A DNA stretch of 64,000 bases from an uncultured bacterium (GTDB taxonomy: Bacteria > Actinomycetota > Coriobacteriia > Coriobacteriales > Coriobacteriaceae): positions 124,001 through 188,000 of the forward strand of contig CAJMLY010000002.1 of NCBI GenBank assembly GCA_905214425.1. Reading direction: 5' to 3'. The position numbers and the translations under genes were made by a program. Each line of letters opens with the position of its first letter. Position 1 is the stretch's first letter. Shown here in pieces: positions 18,682-28,795 of the stretch. A model generated the notes under the pieces. That model made no database searches and was not told the origin of the DNA. It worked only from the letters and a program-made list of their open reading frames with translations.

Positions 18682-18927
18682 ATGGCTACTAATCACGAGC
18701 TCGCGCTGTACGTTATGACCGGCTGCCCGTACTGCTTAAAGGTCAAGCACTTTTTGGCCGATAACGGCGTGACCATTCCCGAGCGTAATATCTCGACCGA
18801 TTCCGATGCCGAGCAGGCACTTATCGCCGTCGGCGGAAAACGCCAGGTTCCCTGCCTGTTCATCGATGGCAAACCACTCTACGAGTCGAGCGACATCATC
18901 GCATGGGTACAGAAGAACCTGCTCTAG
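18682..18927 (+). CDS. Glutaredoxin family protein
   Basis: An 81-residue thioredoxin-fold redox protein. The active site CPYC is at residues about 15-18, the cis-proline region is RQVPCLFIDG, and ESSDIIAWVQ forms the C-terminal helix. ATG at 18682 has TTGGAGA upstream. It probably reduces disulfides or mixed disulfides in the cytoplasm. It ends before a strong hairpin and may be transcribed with the upstream HTH/TipAS-like regulator. Confidence 0.9.
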   Translation: MATNHELALYVMTGCPYCLKVKHFLADNGVTIPERNISTDSDAEQALIAVGGKRQVPCLFIDGKPLYESSDIIAWVQKNLL

Positions 18928-18974
18928 CACGCGCATCCCGTCCGTCCAAGGCCCCACCCCATACGGCCTAAACT

Positions 18975-19035
18975 TGTACACCAGCATCCAAAGTCGACAT
19001 TTTTCGACATCTTTGGATGCTGGTGTACAGTTTTT
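18975..19035 (+). terminator. Long hairpin with T-tract after the glutaredoxin gene
   Basis: TGTACACCAGCATCCAAAG is followed by its exact inverse CTTTGGATGCTGGTGTACA and then GTTTTT. The loop contains TCGA repeated on both sides. A 19-bp stem with a T-tract on the plus strand fits an intrinsic terminator. Confidence 0.75.
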
Positions 19036-19041
19036 GCGGGC

Positions 19042-19095
19042 AGTCATCGGGGACGTTCTTAAATGACTAGTCGTTAAAGAACGTCCCCAATGACT
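19042..19095. repeat. GGGACGTTCTT-type intergenic hairpin repeat
   Basis: AGTCATCGGGGACGTTCTT and AAGAACGTCCCCAATGACT form 19-bp arms with one mismatch around a loop holding ACTAGT. It ends two bases before the dihydrouridine synthase stop codon. Same core as the repeats at 8853 and 20077. Confidence 0.75.
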
Positions 19096-19097
19096 AG

Positions 19098-20051
19098 CTA
19101 GCCGTGGAAGCGGGCTATGGGCGAAAGTGGCTGCTCGCGAAAGACGCGCTCGACGGCGGCGCGGTATTCGTCGACCTTTTTGGTCTTGCGTACGATCTTG
19201 TGGACGGTAGTGGGGTCGGCGAAAGCGCACTTGGCGTAGAACCACCACTCCTTCATGCGAAAGACTGCATTGCCGCCAATCTCTTCTGCATAGGCAGCAA
19301 ACAGCGTGTCATGGAAACGCTGCAGCTCGGCTGTCGTGGCAGCAGGGCCGCCGTTGACCATACGGGCCAGAGCGGGGTTCGCGAGCAGGCCGCGCCCCAG
19401 CATCACATGGCGCGTGCCGGGATAGGCCTCCACCAGCGCATCCATGTCCTCGAGATCAAAAATATCGCCGTTGTATGCCACCGGAAACGGCGCACGTTCC
19501 AGCGTCTCGCCATAAAACTCTTTGCGCGGCGAGCCCGCATAACGGTCCTTCTGCACGCGCGGATGCACGATCAGCTCTGCCAGCGGCATGCGGCAATATA
19601 GATCGAGTACGCGCTCGTATTCGTCGTCGCTCTCCAACCCCAACCTGGTTTTGACCGATACCGGCAGCGGAGAGCGCTCACACACGTCACTCAAGAACAC
19701 CTCAAGCTCGTCCAAGTTGCGCAAAAAGCCCGATCCTTTGCCCTTGGCAACAACCGTCCCCGAGGGGCAACCCAAGTTGAGATTGACCTCGCGATAGCCC
19801 ATGTCGGCGAGCACCTGCGCCGCCCACACAAACTCGTCCGCGTTCTTGGACATCAGCTGAGGCACCACGTTGAGCCCCTGGTTATTGGCAGGATCGATCT
19901 CCTTAAACGCCTTGCCGCCAAAGCGATTTCCCACCCGCGGCGGCGGCAAAAACGGCGTGTAATAGCAATCGAGCGCACCGAAGCACTCCGCATGCACGTG
20001 ACGGAACACATGCCCGGTAATCCCCTCCATGGGGGCCAACGAAAGGATCAT
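19098..20051 (-). CDS. tRNA-dihydrouridine synthase
   Basis: A 317-residue FMN-dependent enzyme that reduces uridine to dihydrouridine in tRNA. The N-terminal SLAPMEGITGHVFR binds flavin, LNLGCPSGTV carries the conserved GCP cysteine of the family, VSVKTRLG and NGDIFDLEDM line the barrel, and VMLGRGLLANPAL is the usual phosphate-binding end. The helical C-terminus is present, so the gene is complete. The Dus subclass cannot be fixed by eye. It is flanked on both sides by hairpins of the GGGACG repeat family. Confidence 0.9.
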   Translation of the reverse strand: MILSLAPMEGITGHVFRHVHAECFGALDCYYTPFLPPPRVGNRFGGKAFKEIDPANNQGLNVVPQLMSKNADEFVWAAQVLADMGYREVNLNLGCPSGTVVAKGKGSGFLRNLDELEVFLSDVCERSPLPVSVKTRLGLESDDEYERVLDLYCRMPLAELIVHPRVQKDRYAGSPRKEFYGETLERAPFPVAYNGDIFDLEDMDALVEAYPGTRHVMLGRGLLANPALARMVNGGPAATTAELQRFHDTLFAAYAEEIGGNAVFRMKEWWFYAKCAFADPTTVHKIVRKTKKVDEYRAAVERVFREQPLSPIARFHG

Positions 20052-20076
20052 CTACTCTTCTCTCATATCAACGAAC

Positions 20077-20103
20077 GTGACAAAGGAACCGTCCCTTTGT
20101 CAC
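20077..20103. repeat. GTGACAAAGGGAC-type intergenic hairpin repeat
   Basis: GTGACAAAGGAAC and GTCCCTTTGTCAC form 13-bp arms with one mismatch and a one-base centre. The centre CCGTCCC resembles the other GGGAC repeats of this window. Confidence 0.65.
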
Positions 20104-20104
20104 A

Positions 20105-23359
<3,255 letters not shown>

Positions 23360-23512
23360 GGACGGCAACCTCTCCCACGCGGGCACGCTCGCCCGCTCTC
23401 CCCCGCCGTTCGTATTCGACGCGTTTGTCCTACTCTATCCCCATTTTTTGCCGGAGCCAGTGAGGAATGTAACGAACCGCGCCAAAAAACGAACGGGACG
23501 GCACCCAAAAGA

Positions 23513-23534
23513 AGAGGTCCCGAGCGGGACCTCT
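23513..23534 (-). terminator. Terminator hairpin after the TlpA gene
   Basis: AGAGGTCCC and GGGACCTCT are perfect arms around a four-base loop, followed on the minus strand by TCTTTT. It lies downstream of the redox operon. Confidence 0.6.
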
Positions 23535-23612
23535 ATATGGTGGAGTTTATCTTGAAAGGTAGCGGACTACTTCGCACAGCGGCGCACGATCCTCGCTATG
23601 CTTACACGTTTT

Positions 23613-24584
23613 TTACTGCTCGCTATTCGCAATCGCCTGGTCGATAAGCTTGTCGAGTGCCGCGCGCTGCTCGGCGGAGCTGATGGCTCCCACGATTGGA
23701 TCCCCTACGATGTTGCCATTCTGATCGATGACATACGTTGTCGGGAACGAGAACAAATTTGACGTAAACTTACCGGCCTCGCTATCCGACTTGAACCAGA
23801 TGTTCTTATATGTCACGCCCTTCTTGCTCAGCACGTCCTTGGCATCTGCAATCTCGCCCTTGTTGCCATCGAGCGTAAAGGAATTGACGCCCACGACCTG
23901 GCCGCCCTTCTCGGCAAGCTCCTGATTCAGTTTCTCAAGATCGCCCAGCTCGCCCACGCACGGCTTGCAAGTAGTGAACCAGAAGTTCATGACGGTGACC
24001 TTGTTCTTAGAGAACAGCTCGTCGCTGTTCACGTCGTTGCCATCCAGGTCCTTGCCCGTAAAGCTGGGGAACTTCGTCGCCTCGCTCGAAGCATTGGCAC
24101 CAGCCGTCATGCCAGCGGCCGAAGCGTCGACGCTCTCGCCTGCGCTCGGCGTGCTTCCACAGCCGGGGAACTCCTTCTCCAAGCTCTCGAGCTTGTCCTC
24201 GATCTCCTTGATCTGCTGTGCACCGGTCTTGAGCGTCTTAAGCTCATCCGCCGTGAACTCATCCTTGGCACCGTCGATGGTCTTGAGCAGAAAATCGCCG
24301 TAATTGCTGCCGTCCTCAATCATTGCCGAGTCTTTATTTGCCGCATTGAATACCTTTTCCCACAGCGCGTTATCACTCGAAAAGATATCGTTCTCCTTCT
24401 GCATGAGTTTTGCATACAGCTCGGCGGCCTCGTCGGCATTGGCCGGCTTCTGCGCAGTGAGTTCTGCGATCTTAGGATCGGAGCTCGCAGATTCGCTCAC
24501 ATTGCCACCGGGCGCCGAACATGCCACAAGGCACAAGGCCAATACCGGCACCATAAACAGGGCCGCAATCTTAGAAAGCTTCAT
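23613..24584 (-). CDS. TlpA-family thiol-disulfide oxidoreductase lipoprotein
   Basis: A 323-residue envelope lipoprotein. The signal peptide ends in the lipobox LVAC. A helical, charged spacer (about 25-170) precedes a thioredoxin-fold AhpC/TSA-Redoxin domain with the active site FWFTTCKPCVGELGDL and the cis-proline in FPTTYVID. The start at 24584 is preferred, since GGAGG is seven bases upstream and the earlier ATG is too close. It sits downstream of a polyferredoxin and a small CXXC protein, a set that suggests electron supply to extracytoplasmic disulfide reduction. Confidence 0.88.
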   Translation of the reverse strand: MKLSKIAALFMVPVLALCLVACSAPGGNVSESASSDPKIAELTAQKPANADEAAELYAKLMQKENDIFSSDNALWEKVFNAANKDSAMIEDGSNYGDFLLKTIDGAKDEFTADELKTLKTGAQQIKEIEDKLESLEKEFPGCGSTPSAGESVDASAAGMTAGANASSEATKFPSFTGKDLDGNDVNSDELFSKNKVTVMNFWFTTCKPCVGELGDLEKLNQELAEKGGQVVGVNSFTLDGNKGEIADAKDVLSKKGVTYKNIWFKSDSEAGKFTSNLFSFPTTYVIDQNGNIVGDPIVGAISSAEQRAALDKLIDQAIANSEQ

Positions 24585-24613
24585 AGTCATTCCTCCGTTT
24601 TGTCGAAGCTTGT

Positions 24614-25516
24614 TTACTTTTTATCGGCGATCAAGGGAAGCTTTTCCGCCGACACATCCAGGCCATAGCGATAGCTGATGGCATCGACAGGACAGGCCCC
24701 GATGCACTTTCCGCACCGGATACATTCGGCATGATTGGGCGCGCGGACCACATCAACGTCCATCTGACAAACCTTTGAGCACTTGCCGCACGAGACACAT
24801 TTGCATGCGTCAACCCGAATCCCCAGTAGGGACACCCTATTCATGAGCGCATAGAATGCGCCGAGTGGACAAATCCATTTGCAGAAGGGGCGGTAGAACG
24901 AAACGCTCAGCACTACCACGGCAATGAGAACTGCAAGTTTCCAAGTAAAGAGATGTCCCAACGCAGATCGAATGCCGGCATTGGCAATGGCCAGCGGAAT
25001 GGCACCCTCGAGCACGCCCTGCGGACAGATGTACTTACAAAAGAACGGGTCGCCCATGCCCACGTCGTTAACCACCAAGACGGGCAGCAGCACCACGGCA
25101 AACAGCAGCACGACGTACTTGATGTACGTGAGCGGCTTGAGCTTTTTCGTGGAGAACTTTTTGCCGGGAATCTTATGGAGCAGCTCCTGCAGCCAGCCAA
25201 ACGGGCACAAAAACCCGCATACAAAGCGTCCCAGCAGCACGCCGAGCAAAATGAGCGTACCGGTGACGTAGTAGGAGAAGTTAAACTTAGATGAACCCAC
25301 CACCGACTGGAACGACCCGATGGGGCACGCACCCGATGCCGCGGGGCACGAATAGCAATTAAGTCCAGGTACGCAGACTGTTTTTCCCGCGCCCTGATAG
25401 ATGCCGCCTTTGGCAAAGTTTGGCAGGTGAATATTGGTGACCAGCGTCGCCGCCGCCTGAATGAATCCGCGAAATCGGGCCAAAACATGCGACGCAGTGT
25501 TTTCTCTTTTATCCAA
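24614..25516 (-). CDS. NapH/CcoG-like membrane polyferredoxin (4Fe-4S)
   Basis: A roughly 300-residue membrane protein with about five helices. Membrane-side motifs are CGFLCPFGWLQE, CKYICPQGVLEG and CKWICPLGAF. The C-terminus has two ferredoxin clusters, CVSCGKCSKVCQMDV and CIRCGKCIGACPVDA. It likely moves electrons across or along the membrane. I chose TTG at 25516, inside the end of the upstream CXXC gene, because the overlapping TTGGATAA suggests translational coupling; the start is uncertain. The TlpA gene follows 29 bases after its stop. Confidence 0.82.
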   Translation of the reverse strand: MDKRENTASHVLARFRGFIQAAATLVTNIHLPNFAKGGIYQGAGKTVCVPGLNCYSCPAASGACPIGSFQSVVGSSKFNFSYYVTGTLILLGVLLGRFVCGFLCPFGWLQELLHKIPGKKFSTKKLKPLTYIKYVVLLFAVVLLPVLVVNDVGMGDPFFCKYICPQGVLEGAIPLAIANAGIRSALGHLFTWKLAVLIAVVVLSVSFYRPFCKWICPLGAFYALMNRVSLLGIRVDACKCVSCGKCSKVCQMDVDVVRAPNHAECIRCGKCIGACPVDAISYRYGLDVSAEKLPLIADKK

Positions 25517-25655
25517 TTCCGATACACTCCAAGCACAGCCTAATCGCTTTGGCCAGCACGGCATCCGCCTCGCCACGCATAACACCAAAGCACACCATGG
25601 CAATTCCGACGATCAACAAAGCGACCTGTACCACGGGTTTTACCGCTTTGAACAA
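25509..25655 (-). CDS. Small CD1871A-like CXXC membrane protein
   Basis: A 48-residue protein. It has one hydrophobic helix (about VALLIVGIAMVCFGVM) and ends AIRLCLECIGIG, with a CLEC motif. This matches the small CD1871A family CXXC proteins that I recall next to 4Fe-4S polyferredoxins and TlpA proteins. The TTG start has AAAGGAG eight bases upstream. Its last eight bases overlap the proposed polyferredoxin start. It would act with the neighbours in envelope electron transfer. Confidence 0.75.
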   Translation of the reverse strand: MFKAVKPVVQVALLIVGIAMVCFGVMRGEADAVLAKAIRLCLECIGIG

Positions 25656-25745
25656 CTCGACCACTCCTTTCGTTACGCGACCATTGGACCATATCGACTA
25701 TAAAATCCGTGTTAAGCGCGATTTGGAATGTGCAAGGAGACTGTT

Positions 25746-26420
25746 ATGCGTATTTTGATCGTCGAAGACGAGCGAGCGCTGTGCAACACGATCGCACGCA
25801 GCTTGCGAAACTTGGCGTACAGCGTCGACTGCTGTCACGACGGACAGGAGGCGCTCGACCTGCTGGGCGTCGAAGTCTTTGACCTCGTGGTACTCGACCT
25901 CAACCTTCCCCGTATCGATGGCATGGCCGTGCTCAGGGAACTTAGGAAAACCGACTGCGAGACCAAGGTACTCTTGCTCTCGGCACGCGGCGAGGTCGCC
26001 GACAAGGTCGCCGGACTCGATGCCGGCGCCAACGATTACCTTACCAAGCCGTTTCATCTGGACGAACTTGCGGCAAGGATCCGCAGCCTTACCCTCAGGC
26101 GCTTCGCACAAAGCGACATAGTATTAACCTGCGGAAAGCTCCGCTTTGACACCAAGGCGCGCATCGCTTCCGTGGACAGCGAGGCTTTATCTCTTACACG
26201 CAAGGAAACGGGAATCTTGGAATACCTGATGCTTAATCAGGGGCGACCGGTAAGCCAAGAGGAGCTTATCGAGCACGTTTGGGATAGCACCGTGAACTGT
26301 TTTAGCAACGCAACCCGCGTTCACATCTCGTCGCTCCGCAAAAAGCTACGCAGCGCTTTGGGATACGACCCGATTCGCAATCGGATTGGAGAGGGCTACG
26401 TTATGGAGGATGGCGAATGA
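25746..26420 (+). CDS. OmpR-family response regulator
   Basis: A 224-residue regulator with an N-terminal receiver domain (VEDE acidic pair, phospho-accepting aspartate in VVLDLNLPRIDG, and the lysine in YLTKPF) and a C-terminal winged helix (about 125-222; RVHISSLRKKLRSALG and RIGEGYVM). ATG at 25746 has AAGGAG upstream. The following kinase gene overlaps by ATGA. It is divergent from the CXXC/polyferredoxin/TlpA operon and may control it. Confidence 0.93.
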   Translation: MRILIVEDERALCNTIARSLRNLAYSVDCCHDGQEALDLLGVEVFDLVVLDLNLPRIDGMAVLRELRKTDCETKVLLLSARGEVADKVAGLDAGANDYLTKPFHLDELAARIRSLTLRRFAQSDIVLTCGKLRFDTKARIASVDSEALSLTRKETGILEYLMLNQGRPVSQEELIEHVWDSTVNCFSNATRVHISSLRKKLRSALGYDPIRNRIGEGYVMEDGE

Positions 26421-27544
26421 AAGGGCTTTCGCTGCAATGGCGCATAACGATCATGACGGCACTGCTGACGTGTGCGGCGTGCGTGCTGACGAACTGTCTG
26501 GTCGGCTATACGGGCATGCGCTACATGGATGCCATCGGCAGCGACATCTCGGCCTTTAACGCAACCGGCGAAGATTCGCTCCGGGCGTTCGACCCAACGA
26601 AAGCGGCCCTCGATGACAAGGTCACGATCGTCGTAAACGACGCGCAAGAGTCTTTTGGCACGACAGCCTGGTACATCACGGCTGGAGTCACACTCCTTGG
26701 CGGCGCGCTGGCATACTTTGTGAGCGGCCGTGCACTCAAACCGCTACGGGCTTTTGCAGCCCAGGTTGAGCGTGTGCAGCCTGACAACCTAAGCGAAATC
26801 AGACTCAGTGAAGATGTGCCCACCGAGCTACAACGATGCAGCGCCTCTTTCAACGACATGATCGCCCGTCTTGGCGAAGGGTTCTCTGCACAGCGTCAGT
26901 TTACCGGCAACGCCGCACACGAGCTGCGCACCCCGCTCGCCCTTATGCAAGCACAGATTGAACTATTCATCTCCGAGCACCCCGGTTTGCAACCCGAAAC
27001 GGCCGAACTGCTCGGCCTACTACAAGAACAAACTGAGCGCATGTCTCGAATGACCAAGGTATTGCTTGAGATGAGTGAGCTCCGCAGCGTCCCTTGCGGG
27101 GACGCTGTTGAACTCGGTCCCCTGTCCGAAGAGGTCCTCACCGACCTTGCGCCACTTGCCGAAAATAAGGACGTAACCCTCGATTGCGCCGGAGACGCTT
27201 TGACAATCGGAAGTGATACGCTCCTCTATCGGCTGGTGTTTAATCTGGTCGAAAACGCCATCCGTTACAGCCGCTCCGGCTCGACTGTCAACGTCTCCAT
27301 CAGCGACAGCGACAGCCATGTGCTCCTGCGAGTCAAAGATGAGGGCCCGGGAATACCCAAGCAGTACCGAGAGAGCATCTTCCAGCCGTTCTTTCGTCTA
27401 GACAAATCCCGCAGCAGGGCATACGGCGGCGCAGGACTCGGGCTAGCTCTCGTTTGGGAGATTGCAGCGCTTCACGGTGGCGCCGTAGAGGTCGAAGCAA
27501 GTTCCGAGGACGGGACCACCATGCTCGTAAGCCTTCCAAAATGA
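26417..27544 (+). CDS. Sensor histidine kinase
   Basis: A 375-residue membrane kinase partner of the preceding response regulator. Two transmembrane helices (about 10-32 and 84-104) enclose a short sensor loop of about 50 residues. HAMP follows, then HisKA with NAAHELRTPLAL, and HATPase with NLVENAIRYS, DEGPGIP and GGAGLGLALVW. The short loop suggests sensing at or in the membrane rather than binding a large ligand. Confidence 0.93.
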   Translation: MKGLSLQWRITIMTALLTCAACVLTNCLVGYTGMRYMDAIGSDISAFNATGEDSLRAFDPTKAALDDKVTIVVNDAQESFGTTAWYITAGVTLLGGALAYFVSGRALKPLRAFAAQVERVQPDNLSEIRLSEDVPTELQRCSASFNDMIARLGEGFSAQRQFTGNAAHELRTPLALMQAQIELFISEHPGLQPETAELLGLLQEQTERMSRMTKVLLEMSELRSVPCGDAVELGPLSEEVLTDLAPLAENKDVTLDCAGDALTIGSDTLLYRLVFNLVENAIRYSRSGSTVNVSISDSDSHVLLRVKDEGPGIPKQYRESIFQPFFRLDKSRSRAYGGAGLGLALVWEIAALHGGAVEVEASSEDGTTMLVSLPK

Positions 27545-27635
27545 TCTGTAGCGTTAGCCGAACAGTAAAACGAAAGGGGTCCCGAGCAACAGGAGTACAA
27601 TTGCTGCATTGTTGCCAGCTGTTGGGAGATGGAAG

Positions 27636-28640
27636 ATGGACTGCGATGGCTACCCACGCGTTCCCATGCCGTTGATGTGCACCGCCTTTGTGCCGGGGCA
27701 GATTGACGATGCGGTTGCAGGCATTTCCGACCCCGATTCACGCACCATCGCCACGGCAGAAGCGCTGTACTTTCGCGGACAGGCCACTCTCGCCGCCGAG
27801 GCAGCACGCCCCTATCTTGACGCCACCGACCCCGCACTGCGCTATTCCGCATGCTTTATCTGCGGATATGCCAGTCTGTCGCTCAACCGTATCGCCGATG
27901 CCCGCCGGTGCCTTGCGGGCATCCTTGATGTGCCCACCGACGAAGAATCGCCCGCCGTCCACGCCACGCATATCCTGTTCGCCTCGGCCGCGAGCGTCCT
28001 GCTGCACTTGCCTTCCCCGTATTCTGCCGAAGAGTTTTATCCACTTGCGGCGCACCTACCCGAAGGCCTGCGACTGTTCGCCAGCTACGTGATGGCGCAC
28101 GCCTTGTATCTGCGCGGCGAATACGGCCGCAGCCTGGGCATGGCGGAAAACGCCCTAATTATGAAACAGGGAAGCTATCCCATCTCTGAACTGTTCCTGC
28201 ACCTGGCAGCTTCCATGGCATGCATGAGCCTCAAGGACATCGACGCCGCAAAAGCGCATTTTGGAGCCGCTTGGGACATTGCGCGCCCCGACGGCCTTAT
28301 CGAGCTCATTGGCGAGCACCACGGCCTTTTGCAGGGGCTCATCGAGGCATGCCTAAAAACGCAATACCCTGACGACTTCGCACGCATCATCGAGATCACG
28401 TACCGCTTCAGCTACGGCTGGCGGCGCATCCACAACCCCGATTCGGGCGAGGACGTTGCCGACGATTTAACGACCACAGAGTTCACCATGGCCATGCTCG
28501 CCTGCCGCGGATGGACCAACGCTGAAATCGCACGCCATATGGGAGTATCGCCGGGCACCGTCAAAAACCGCCTATCCGGCGTATACGCAAAGCTTGGCAT
28601 CGGCACACGCGCCGAGCTGGTCGCGCACATGTTGCGTTAG
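27636..28640 (+). CDS. LuxR-type HTH transcriptional regulator
   Basis: A 334-residue protein with a helical, TPR-like N-terminal region (about 1-270) and a C-terminal LuxR helix-turn-helix (about 275-332; WTNAEIARHMGVSPGTVKNRLSGV, 24 residues at about 292-315). It has no receiver domain, so it is not a classical response regulator. ATG at 27636 has GGGAG upstream; a TTG at 27609 is in frame. It lies 155 bases before the large surface protein in the same direction and may regulate it. Confidence 0.8.
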   Translation: MDCDGYPRVPMPLMCTAFVPGQIDDAVAGISDPDSRTIATAEALYFRGQATLAAEAARPYLDATDPALRYSACFICGYASLSLNRIADARRCLAGILDVPTDEESPAVHATHILFASAASVLLHLPSPYSAEEFYPLAAHLPEGLRLFASYVMAHALYLRGEYGRSLGMAENALIMKQGSYPISELFLHLAASMACMSLKDIDAAKAHFGAAWDIARPDGLIELIGEHHGLLQGLIEACLKTQYPDDFARIIEITYRFSYGWRRIHNPDSGEDVADDLTTTEFTMAMLACRGWTNAEIARHMGVSPGTVKNRLSGVYAKLGIGTRAELVAHMLR

Positions 28641-28795
28641 CGACCGGGCTGCCAAGCGCATCGAACGCGTTCCGGAACCCGGCGCTTCGCTCGATCAATT
28701 TGGACATTTTGACCCTTGAACGGCACTACCGCCACGAAGCGTCTTCTCGCAAAATTGGATTATTTCCACCGATATTTGCGGGATGGGAGCCCAAG

